8,271 bases of DNA from Ruminococcus sp. UBA3767. GTDB taxonomy: Bacteria; Bacillota; Clostridia; Oscillospirales; Ruminococcaceae. This document shows positions 1 through 5,634 of this stretch, in pieces (the stretch's first letter is position 1; every line of letters starts with the position of its first letter). Made by a program: the position numbers and the translations under genes. A model generated the notes under the pieces. It did no database searches, was not told the origin of the DNA, and saw only the letters and a program-made list of their open reading frames with translations. The stretch spans positions 1 to 8,271 of the forward strand of contig DFFV01000071.1 in assembly GCA_002371625.1 (NCBI GenBank), given 5' to 3'.

Positions 1-34
1 ACGTTTTTACTGGAGCGGGTCAGTTCAAAGAATA

Positions 35-1015
35 TCAGTTTTCATATTTCTCAGCCGCATTTTTCAGTGCGGCTTTTATTTTGTCCACAAGTTCCTGCGG
101 CTTGGTAACTCTCACAAACTGCGCATACTGCAATGCCCACAGCAGCATCGCATTCGGACTTGACTTTACCGTTACCGTAAGATGCTCGCCCTGCTTCCTT
201 ATGATTATATCCTCACCGAACCAGTCGATGACCTGGTCGATTATTTCCTCATCAGCGATAAACTCCACATACTCGGGCTTGTCGGTGTACATATACGGCA
301 TCGCCGTCGAAAGCTCCTTGTAGTTTATGCCCTTCTCAAAGCCCTCGATAGTCGTTATCGGCACGAGTTTCTCCTGCGTGATCTGCATATTGGTTATCCT
401 GTCAAGACGGTAGTACCCCATGTTCTTCCACTGCTCGCTGCGTGCCATAAGATAATAGCGCTGGTTGTGAATAACGAGCTGATACGGGCTGACGGTGTGC
501 GGTTTTGTCTTGTGCAGTTTTTTGTCTGCTCCATACTTGTTGTAGTCAAACGTCACCTGTTTTTTGTGCATGATAGCGTCGTCGATAAGCTCAATGTTGT
601 AAAACAGCTGCTTGTTTTTTGTCTTGTTCCATTCACCGACAGAGTGTATGTACTTGACGTTTGAGCGAAAGTATTTGTTCGACAGGCCGCACAGCTTTTC
701 GATCAGATCCTTTGAGTATTTTGCGGAAATGTGCCTGCTTGAAAGCACACCGTCAATAAGCAGTCGCAGCTCCGCATCGGTGAACTCACGCTCGGCAAGG
801 TAACTGCCGACACGAGTGGATACGATCTCATAGCCTGCCTCTTTCAGAAGGGAGATATTCCGCCTCACTGCCTTTCGCTCGATCTCGATCTCGTATTCGT
901 TTTTGAGCATCTTTGCAATGCCCTCGTATGTCAGCAGATGCTGTTCGTCACTGTATTTGTGAAATATCTGCAATATCCGCAAAAGAGCGAGTTTTTTTGG
1001 TTCAACGCTGGTCAT
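35..1015 (-). CDS. WYL-domain transcriptional regulator (HTH + WYL + WCX)
   Basis: A 326-residue DNA-binding regulator of the WYL family. Residues about 8-70 form the N-terminal winged helix-turn-helix (basic RKAVRRN at 47-53, then LLKEAGYEI). Residues about 137-213 are the WYL domain, with the typical pattern of SPYQL, then QRYYLMAR, then YYRLDRI at 201-207. Residues about 248-316 match the C-terminal WCX extension. WYL domains are thought to sense nucleic acid or nucleotide ligands, and several family members (CapW, BrxR) repress anti-phage loci; that role is family knowledge, not shown here. The ATG start is preceded by GGAGGG on the minus strand at 1030-1025. The gene diverges from the AAA+/phosphatase cassette across a 151-nt spacer whose palindrome overlaps this gene's own promoter, so autoregulation plus control of the cassette is likely. 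Confidence 0.92.
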   Translation of the reverse strand: MTSVEPKKLALLRILQIFHKYSDEQHLLTYEGIAKMLKNEYEIEIERKAVRRNISLLKEAGYEIVSTRVGSYLAEREFTDAELRLLIDGVLSSRHISAKYSKDLIEKLCGLSNKYFRSNVKYIHSVGEWNKTKNKQLFYNIELIDDAIMHKKQVTFDYNKYGADKKLHKTKPHTVSPYQLVIHNQRYYLMARSEQWKNMGYYRLDRITNMQITQEKLVPITTIEGFEKGINYKELSTAMPYMYTDKPEYVEFIADEEIIDQVIDWFGEDIIIRKQGEHLTVTVKSSPNAMLLWALQYAQFVRVTKPQELVDKIKAALKNAAEKYEN

Positions 1016-1050
1016 ATCCTTTTACCCTCCGATCATTTTATACTGCACCC

Positions 1051-1079
1051 ATTGTACCATATTTGGTACATAAAATCAA
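1051..1079 (-). promoter_or_regulatory. Promoter of the WYL regulator gene
   Basis: Read on the minus strand, TTGATT (plus positions 1079-1074) and TACAAT (1056-1051) are separated by exactly 17 nt, a good sigma-A promoter. The TGTACCA palindrome lies across the spacer and the upstream part of the -10, where a bound dimer would block RNA polymerase. Transcription would start about 30 nt before the ATG at 1015. Inferred from consensus match only. Confidence 0.6.
1053..1070. promoter_or_regulatory. Palindromic operator, probable WYL regulator binding site
   Basis: TGTACCA (1053-1059), a TATT spacer, then TGGTACA (1064-1070) make a perfect 7-4-7 inverted repeat. An identical TGGTACA half-site recurs at 1102-1108, close to the rightward promoter. 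The location between divergent genes, one of which encodes a DNA-binding WYL protein, makes that protein the obvious ligand. One full site plus one half-site could let the same protein repress its own gene and tune the cassette. Binding itself is inference. Confidence 0.6.
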
Positions 1080-1115
1080 GTATGTTCCGACATCCCATTT
1101 TTGGTACATCGCCCG

Positions 1116-1124
1116 TGCTATGAT
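1116..1124 (+). promoter_or_regulatory. Extended -10 promoter of the AAA+/phosphatase cassette
   Basis: TGCTATGAT is an extended -10 (TGn followed by TATGAT). At the expected -35 distance the sequence is only CATTTT (1096-1101), so the -35 is weak, which is typical of promoters using the TGn extension or an activator. The half-site TGGTACA (1102-1108) falls between the -35 and -10 positions. The predicted start near 1131 leaves a leader of about 35 nt before the ATG at 1167. Confidence 0.4.
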
Positions 1125-1154
1125 TATGACAGAAGAAAAAAACACGAGTCTGAC

Positions 1155-1160
1155 AGGAGG
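1155..1160 (+). promoter_or_regulatory. Ribosome binding site deciding the start of the AAA+ gene
   Basis: AGGAGG sits 6 nt before the ATG at 1167. This fixes the start there, rather than at the in-frame ATG at 1101, which lies at the promoter half-site and has no such site. Confidence 0.8.
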
Positions 1161-1166
1161 TACAAA

Positions 1167-2039
1167 ATGATCGGATACAAGGCCGTATTGAAGCTCGATA
1201 AGCCTATCCCTATGACAAATGACGGTATGCACAGGAAACACTACGATGAACAGGTTCAGGAGCAGATCGAAAAAGGCATCTCTGATTTTAACGAAGCTCA
1301 CATCCACAAGAGCGTTGTTTTTATTTTCTGCGACAATAGGAATACTCTCTGGCTGGGCGTGATCATAGACGAGCAGATAAGCATTGACGAAGTGATGGCA
1401 GATATCCTCAGACGGACAAAGCTCAAAGGCAGCTGCACTACCCAGGAGGTTGTCATCTCGGCTATTAAGAGGTATTCGCATGATGCGTTCAGAAGCAGCT
1501 TTGATTATGAGAGCGAATTTGTTGTAGAATTTTTTTTAGACAGAGCAGATGAAATACTTGAAAAGATTGCACGGCCTTGTACACTTGCTGCTTTAAAAAA
1601 ACGTGCAAGTTTTGGTCTGTATGATAAAGATTTTCTGCCTGAACTTGAACGTATCGTGCAGCCTCGGGCACAGGACGGCGCAAAGGGGCATCCTGTTCAT
1701 TACATTCTCAGAGTCAGCAGCAAAAAGATCTGCAGCGACCTTGTCAGCGTGCTGTTCAAAAACGGCAGACTGCGCAGTGCAAGATACAGCATTATTGACG
1801 GCGATGAAGATTTCAAAAAAAACTATGCATCGTATTATGGGATCGCAAAGGACTGTACAGTAGTTGTAGATGTAAACGAGATCGCCGAGCAATACGATAA
1901 TTATTCTACAAGCAGTATTCTATCCAAGAGCCTTTTTGACCTGATAAAAATGCACAGCAGAGATGTTCTCACTGTTTTTCTGATACCGCCCGAGCTTGAT
2001 AAAATTGCAGAGCAGGTAAAAAACAGCCTGCCGAGCTGA
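1167..2039 (+). CDS. AAA+ ATPase, N-terminal part (extension plus degenerate first AAA module); frame ends early
   Basis: A 290-residue product as read. Residues 1-170 are an N-terminal region I do not recognise. From about 176 onward it resembles a degenerate first AAA module: a beta-strand start (HPVHYILRV, 176-184) with no Walker A loop, a Walker-B-like strand TVVVDVNE (231-238) and a sensor-1-like strand VLTVFLIPPE (267-276). It stops at TGA 2037-2039 in mid-module. The missing continuation (ELTFVEINERPVS...) is present in the -1 frame and runs unbroken into the next entry. In related Clostridia proteins that I recall, these parts form one polypeptide with a second, canonical CbbX/SpoVK-like AAA domain. 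So this is most probably the front half of a gene of about 660 residues, split by a frameshift that is programmed, mutational or a sequencing error. It is the first gene of the rightward cassette. Confidence 0.8.
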   Translation: MIGYKAVLKLDKPIPMTNDGMHRKHYDEQVQEQIEKGISDFNEAHIHKSVVFIFCDNRNTLWLGVIIDEQISIDEVMADILRRTKLKGSCTTQEVVISAIKRYSHDAFRSSFDYESEFVVEFFLDRADEILEKIARPCTLAALKKRASFGLYDKDFLPELERIVQPRAQDGAKGHPVHYILRVSSKKICSDLVSVLFKNGRLRSARYSIIDGDEDFKKNYASYYGIAKDCTVVVDVNEIAEQYDNYSTSSILSKSLFDLIKMHSRDVLTVFLIPPELDKIAEQVKNSLPS

Positions 2040-2146
2040 CTTTTGTCGAGATAAATGAACGCCCTGTAAGCAACGGTGATGCAAAGAAAGTCCTGCGTGC
2101 ATACTGTAGAAAAGACTCTCTCAAAGCAGACAATGATCTTCTGAAA
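2003..2146 (+). other. Open bridge in the -1 frame joining the two AAA+ halves
   Basis: The frame of the downstream ATPase is open from 2003, 36 nt before the upstream TGA ends, and reads ELTFVEINERP, then SNGDAKKVLRAYCRK, up to the ATG at 2147. It contains no ATG, GTG or TTG codon, so it has no independent start. Its sequence fits the end of the degenerate first AAA module. Reading CCG at 2031-2033 and then GAG at 2033-2035 gives the smooth join SLPELTFVEI, as if one C had been lost from CCCGAG. Confidence 0.75.
2018..2024 (+). promoter_or_regulatory. Candidate -1 ribosomal slippery heptamer A AAA AAC
   Basis: The heptamer is in the correct phase: AAA (2019-2021) and AAC (2022-2024) are zero-frame codons. 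Slipping back by one enters the frame beginning CAG at 2024, which is open through to 3154. It lies inside the short overlap of the two frames (2003-2039), where a functional site would have to be. I see no strong stimulatory structure: only CAGC/GCTG (2024-2027 with 2035-2038), which is too close, and no clear internal Shine-Dalgarno. In bacteria AAC is usually a weaker slippery codon than AAG. Confidence 0.35.
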
Positions 2147-3154
2147 ATGATTGCTAAAGATACGAGCTACAACGCAAAAAACCTGCGCAAAATGTATGAT
2201 ACATGGTATGCCAATGCCCTCAAGACAAAGGTCTATCCGCAGTATGCGGATTTCAAAAAGAACCTTGAATCAGAAAAGGACAAATTGCCGCAGGGAAGTG
2301 CTTATGAAAAGCTGAAAGAAATGATAGGGCTTGAAAAGGTAAAGCAGGTCATTGAACAGGCGGTGACCTATTCAAAGATGCAGAAGCTGCTTGCCGACAG
2401 GGGAATGCCTAATGCAAGGCGTGCTATGCACATGGTCTTCACAGGCAATCCCGGCACTGCAAAAACAACAGTTGCAAGGCTTTTTGCGCAGATACTCAAG
2501 GACAACGAGGTGCTGTCTGTCGGTGACCTTATCGAGTGCGGAAGAAGCGACCTTGTAGGCAGATTTGTCGGCTGGACAGCGGTTCAGGTCAAGGAGATGT
2601 TCAAAAAGGCAAAAGGGTCGGTGCTTTTTATTGACGAGGCATATTCGCTGGTCGATGAAAAAAACGGCAGCTTCGGCGATGAAGCAATAAACACTATCGT
2701 TCAGGAAATGGAGAACTGCCGTGAGGATATGGTCGTTATCTTTGCAGGCTACCCGAAGAAAATGAACGAATTTATCAGCCGAAATCCCGGTCTGCGTTCA
2801 AGAATATCCTTCTATGTCGATTTTGACAATTACAGCCCAGATGAGCTTTTTGACATCACAAAGCTCATTGCAAAAAACAACGGTTTCAAGCTCGCCGACG
2901 ATGCTTATGAAACTCTTGCGCCGATATTTGAAAATGCTTTCGGCACCGAGGATTTCGGCAACGGAAGATTTGCAAGAAACCTTGTCGAGCAGGCGCAGCT
3001 CGCACAGTCGGTAAGACTATCAACGCTCGATTTCGATTCGCTTTCGGGTGATGATCTCGTAACGCTTTGCGCACAGGATTTTTCGAAGATAAACACAGGC
3101 ATCAGGCTCGAAGAAAACAGAAAACAAAGAATCGGATTTTCAAAGGTGGTATAG
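2147..3154 (+). CDS. AAA+ ATPase, CbbX/SpoVK-like catalytic module (C-terminal part of the split gene)
   Basis: Counted from the ATG at 2147 this is 335 residues. It carries a complete AAA+ ATPase: Walker A GNPGTAKT (100-107), a pore-loop-like GRFVGWT (138-144), Walker B VLFIDEAY (159-166), sensor 1 VVIFAGY (196-202), arginine finger in NPGLRSR (213-219) and sensor 2 GNGRFARN (271-278). The family (CbbX, SpoVK) forms hexamers that remodel protein partners. The Ala in GTAKT is common in this subfamily. The ATG at 2147 has no ribosome binding site and the same frame is open upstream to 2003, so this is probably the continuation of the product from 1167. If 2147 were used as a start, the ATPase core would still be intact. 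The next gene begins 1 nt after its stop, which implies cotranscription and coupled translation. Confidence 0.88.
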   Translation: MIAKDTSYNAKNLRKMYDTWYANALKTKVYPQYADFKKNLESEKDKLPQGSAYEKLKEMIGLEKVKQVIEQAVTYSKMQKLLADRGMPNARRAMHMVFTGNPGTAKTTVARLFAQILKDNEVLSVGDLIECGRSDLVGRFVGWTAVQVKEMFKKAKGSVLFIDEAYSLVDEKNGSFGDEAINTIVQEMENCREDMVVIFAGYPKKMNEFISRNPGLRSRISFYVDFDNYSPDELFDITKLIAKNNGFKLADDAYETLAPIFENAFGTEDFGNGRFARNLVEQAQLAQSVRLSTLDFDSLSGDDLVTLCAQDFSKINTGIRLEENRKQRIGFSKVV

Positions 3155-3155
3155 T

Positions 3156-4448
3156 ATGAAACTGAGTGTACTTTCTAACGACGATTTTCACATGAGGATA
3201 AACAATAATAAACTGAACGATAAAACCGCAGTGATCTGTTTTTACAGCAAGGCTCTCGGCAAGCCCAAGGAGCTTATGAAGTCGGATGCAAGAATGCTTT
3301 TGATCCCTTACGATGACTGGGATTATGATGATCTTGTCTGCGAGGACGACTATGATTTCTATTTTCCCCAAGCCCGCAAGACCGCTGAATTTATCCGCAG
3401 CGCTGTTGCAGACGGCTGTGAGCTGATCTGTCCCGACGACTGCGGCAGCACTGCGATTCTTGGCTGTGCAGCGGCGATACTTGAATACTATGAGGGCAGG
3501 GGACTTGATATTTTTGCAAACGAAAGTTATATCCCAAACAAGCTGGTTTATCGGAAAGTGTACGATGCGCTCTGCGAAATATGCGGACAGAAAACAAGTA
3601 CTAAAAATACCGTCGAGATAGCGATAGCCTCACGCAACCAGATGCAGAAGCTTATCCACAGCGGAAAGCTCGGCGAAGATACGGCGGTCATCAGCTTTTG
3701 TGATGTGGGCACAAAGCCGCTGTACTTTGCAAATACACAGGCGAGCGTGTTCACACTTGCTCTCGACGACCTCGGACCGACTGAAATATCCGAACGCTAT
3801 GGCAGCCTGACACGGTATTTCACCAAGGCGGGAATGCTTGCACAGTTCATTGTTGCTATGGCGGCAAAAGGCAAAAAGATAATCTGTCAGTGTGAAATGG
3901 GAATGAGCCGCAGTGCCGCCTGTGCAGCTGCGATACTCCAGTATTACTGCGGAAGCGGCATCAGCATTTTCACCGATAAAAGATACTGTCCCAACCGCAT
4001 AGTCTTTCAGAAGCTTTTTGCCGCACTGTGCACCGCAGGCGTGCAGGCAGATGTTTCACAGCGCAGAACGCAGGCTGCAAAGCCGACCGTGTCAGAACTT
4101 TATGATGTTATGGCACAGGAGTATGCCGATATCGTTAGCGGCAAAAACGACGGCTATGGCGGCCTTATCAGCTATATGATCGTCACTAAGGACAAGATAC
4201 TGCACGGCTACGATCTGTGGAACAGCGACCTAAAAATATCGGTGCTCAAACACTTTTTTGAGCGATACGGCAAAGATGATATCGAATATATCTGCCTCGG
4301 ATACTGGAGAGAGCAAAGTATGCCTCAGCACGGTTCGGATATCGACACCGAAACAGGCGTGCTCTATTTCGGCAATTGCAGCGAGTACGGATATTTCAAA
4401 GCCATAAAATCAAAATACGGAGTCACACAGGAGGATTGGGTGGATTGA
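3156..4448 (+). CDS. Tandem protein tyrosine/dual-specificity phosphatase-like protein with a pseudo-phosphatase first domain
   Basis: A 430-residue cytosolic protein with AAAGGTGG 6 nt before its ATG. Two related modules follow each other. Module 2 (about 152-295) has the signature IICQCEMGMSRSAA, giving the C(X)5R loop C246 to R252, and a likely general acid at D204/D205. Module 1 (about 1-142) aligns with it: ICPDDCGSTAILGCAAAI at 91-108 matches ICQCEMGMSRSAACAAAI at 243-260. However, D94 replaces the catalytic Cys and A100 the Arg, so module 1 should be inactive. Both modules end in similar IF...Y.PN..V.(R/Q)K segments, pointing to an internal duplication. Residues about 310-430 form a third domain I do not recognise, rich in aromatics and Asp. 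The substrate could be a phosphoprotein or a phosphorylated nucleotide or nucleic-acid ligand; the sequence does not say. The TGA stop overlaps the TTG start of the next gene. Confidence 0.82.
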   Translation: MKLSVLSNDDFHMRINNNKLNDKTAVICFYSKALGKPKELMKSDARMLLIPYDDWDYDDLVCEDDYDFYFPQARKTAEFIRSAVADGCELICPDDCGSTAILGCAAAILEYYEGRGLDIFANESYIPNKLVYRKVYDALCEICGQKTSTKNTVEIAIASRNQMQKLIHSGKLGEDTAVISFCDVGTKPLYFANTQASVFTLALDDLGPTEISERYGSLTRYFTKAGMLAQFIVAMAAKGKKIICQCEMGMSRSAACAAAILQYYCGSGISIFTDKRYCPNRIVFQKLFAALCTAGVQADVSQRRTQAAKPTVSELYDVMAQEYADIVSGKNDGYGGLISYMIVTKDKILHGYDLWNSDLKISVLKHFFERYGKDDIEYICLGYWREQSMPQHGSDIDTETGVLYFGNCSEYGYFKAIKSKYGVTQEDWVD

Positions 4449-4849
4449 AAGTTTTTATCGGCGGTTCAAAAAGCATCAGACAGCTCACACCGTATATGCT
4501 CAGCATCATCGACAGGTTGTGCGAAAACGGTCACAGCATACTTGTCGGCGACTGCTCCGGCGTTGACAGGCTGGTGCAGGAGCATCTTGCGCATAAAAGC
4601 TATGATAAGGTGACTGTGTTTGCAAGCGGCAGTACCGTCAGAAATAATGCAGGCGGTTTCCCTGTCTGTATGGTAGATGCAGGCAAAACATCTGGCTTTG
4701 AGTTTTATCGCAAAAAGGACAGGGAAATGGCAGAGCGAGCCGATATTGCAGTGATGTTCTGGGACGGAAAAAGCAAAGGCACATGGCACAATATCATTGA
4801 TATGCAGCGGCTCGGCAAATTCACGCTGATAGTTGAAAAACGGAGGTAA
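4445..4849 (+). CDS. SLOG/Rossmann-like putative nucleotide-binding protein
   Basis: A 134-residue protein starting at TTG 4445, where TTGA overlaps the preceding TGA. AGGAGG (4429-4434) lies 10 nt upstream; an in-frame TTG at 4436 is too close to it. The first strand and glycine loop read KVFIGGSKSIRQL. They are followed by a helix and the strand HSILVGDCSGVDRLVQEHL, then ERADIAVMFWDGKSKGTWHNI near the end. This alternation (GGS loop, VGD.SGVD, ADI.V.FWDG.S.GT) is that of the SLOG superfamily (YspA/DUF2493, LOG and DprA relatives). These bind, and sometimes process, nucleotides or nucleotide-derived signals. The exact ligand is unknown. Tight coupling to the phosphatase-like gene suggests that the two act together. 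A plain Rossmann-fold protein of another family is the main alternative. Confidence 0.72.
   Translation: MKVFIGGSKSIRQLTPYMLSIIDRLCENGHSILVGDCSGVDRLVQEHLAHKSYDKVTVFASGSTVRNNAGGFPVCMVDAGKTSGFEFYRKKDREMAERADIAVMFWDGKSKGTWHNIIDMQRLGKFTLIVEKRR
4842..4846 (+). promoter_or_regulatory. Ribosome binding site of the leucine-rich-repeat gene
   Basis: GGAGG lies 8 nt before the ATG at 4855 and overlaps the last codons of the SLOG gene, consistent with a single mRNA for both. Confidence 0.7.
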
Positions 4850-4854
4850 AACTT

Positions 4855-5382
4855 ATGGCATTTCTGACAGATATGGTGCTGAGAAAATACATCCCTGAGC
4901 CGGGAATATCGCAGGTCGTCGTACCCGAGGGGATAACGAGAATAGGTGAATGCGTTTTTAAAGGCTGTACTGAACTTGAATCAGTGATTGTTCCCGAGGG
5001 AGTAACAAGGATCGGCTATTTAGCATTTAAGGACTGTATAAACCTGAAAACTATAAAGCTGCCCGGAAGCGTAGAAGAAATACAGGCATTTGCATTTGAA
5101 AACTGCAAAAGCTTGAGTGAAATAACTCTGCCGTGCCGATTGGGATCAATCGAACAGGGTGCATTCTTAGGCTGTGAAAGTCTGAGATCTATTGAGATAC
5201 CCGACAGCGTAAAGCAGATAGGGCATTTCCTCGATCTATGGTTTGACACAGTAGGAGCTTTTGAAGATTGCAAAAATCTCAAAGAAATAAAGCTCGGCTT
5301 GGATTCAAATTTTGTGATATATGAAGGTGCATTGTGGACAAAGGATATGACCCAGAAGGTATTTGAGCTTGCAGTGGAATGA
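4855..5382 (+). CDS. Small BspA-like leucine-rich-repeat protein, cytosolic
   Basis: A 175-residue protein made of about six 22-23-residue repeats of the BspA (LRR_5) type. The unit is I..I..P..V..IG..AF..C..L, seen at VVVPEGITRIGECVFKGC (21-38), then VIVPEGVTRIGYLAFKDC, IKLPGSVEEIQAFAFENC, ITLPCRLGSIEQGAFLGC and IEIPDSVKQIG. The last full unit is interrupted at about 124-133 by an insert containing FLDLWFDT, before GAFEDCKNL. Most BspA-like proteins are secreted or surface-anchored, but this one has no signal peptide, membrane segment or anchor, so it should stay in the cytoplasm as a binding scaffold. It begins 5 nt after the SLOG gene, which makes it the last member of the cassette. Its partner is unknown; the cassette's own ATPase or phosphatase, or an incoming foreign protein, are possibilities. 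Confidence 0.82.
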   Translation: MAFLTDMVLRKYIPEPGISQVVVPEGITRIGECVFKGCTELESVIVPEGVTRIGYLAFKDCINLKTIKLPGSVEEIQAFAFENCKSLSEITLPCRLGSIEQGAFLGCESLRSIEIPDSVKQIGHFLDLWFDTVGAFEDCKNLKEIKLGLDSNFVIYEGALWTKDMTQKVFELAVE

Positions 5383-5427
5383 TGATAAATAAACGGCAGT
5401 GTTGATTAACGGAAGTATAAAAGCCAC

Positions 5428-5456
5428 TTGACTTTTCCACTCTCGTGAGTTATAAT
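5428..5456 (+). promoter_or_regulatory. Near-consensus sigma-A promoter for a small RNA
   Basis: TTGACT (5428-5433) and TATAAT (5451-5456) are separated by 17 nt: five of six and six of six consensus bases at optimal spacing. This is the strongest promoter in the window. No credible protein-coding frame with a ribosome binding site follows before the terminator at 5593. Confidence 0.75.
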
Positions 5457-5462
5457 AAGGCC

Positions 5463-5634
5463 ACGAAAACGGCGTATCTACGGCGAATAATTTATACCAA
5501 TGTAGTTATGCTGCCATTAGGTGCTGCTTCCGAGAGGAGTGCAGGTTCAAGTCCCGAGCGTTCGCAGAACGGTTGCACCCGCACCAAATAATCAAGGCTG
5601 ATGCAATTTTGAAATGCACCAGCCTTGCTTTTTT
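5463..5634 (+). ncRNA. Candidate free-standing small RNA, about 170 nt
   Basis: Bounded by a near-consensus promoter and a strong intrinsic terminator, with no plausible open reading frame inside. Local folding is good. CTGCTTCC-GAGA-GGAGTGCAG forms a hairpin closed by a GNRA-type loop near 5523-5544, and CGTTC-GCA-GAACG forms a second at 5559-5571. GTGCA (5539-5543) can instead pair with TGCAC (5574-5578), so alternative folds exist. The 5' part has a repeated ACGGCG (5469-5474 and 5480-5485). It contains GGTTCAAGTCCC (5544-5555), like a tRNA T-loop, and CACCA (5582-5586), but no cloverleaf closes. I cannot match it to SRP RNA, 6S RNA, tmRNA, RNase P or a known riboswitch. The ends are estimated from the -10 and the terminator. 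Confidence 0.5.
5593..5634 (+). terminator. Intrinsic terminator of the small RNA
   Basis: CAAGGCTG (5593-5600) pairs with CAGCCTTG (5620-5627), and TGCA (5602-5605) with TGCA (5615-5618) across one A/C mismatch, leaving a 9-nt loop. C and six T residues (5629-5634) follow on the plus strand. On the minus strand the same stem lies just after the stop at 5633 but has only a weak T tract, so it might also stop the alcohol dehydrogenase transcript. Confidence 0.8.

Noticed and set aside
1038..1481. Long minus-strand reading frame of 147 codons across the divergent promoter and the AAA+ start
   Set aside because: It runs antisense to the AAA+ gene and through the promoter region, has no ribosome binding site and gives no recognisable protein pattern.
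2100..2113. GGxxGK-type Walker A change: GTAKT instead of GTGKT in the ATPase as a sign of inactivation
   Set aside because: The Lys and Thr are intact, and Ala at this position is usual in the CbbX/SpoVK-like subfamily as I know it. The motif itself lies near 2444-2467.
5521..5560. Signal recognition particle RNA, because of GCTGCTTCC near GGTTCAAGTCC
   Set aside because: The conserved SRP order (CAGGTCCGGAAGGAAGCAGCC-like) is absent on both strands.
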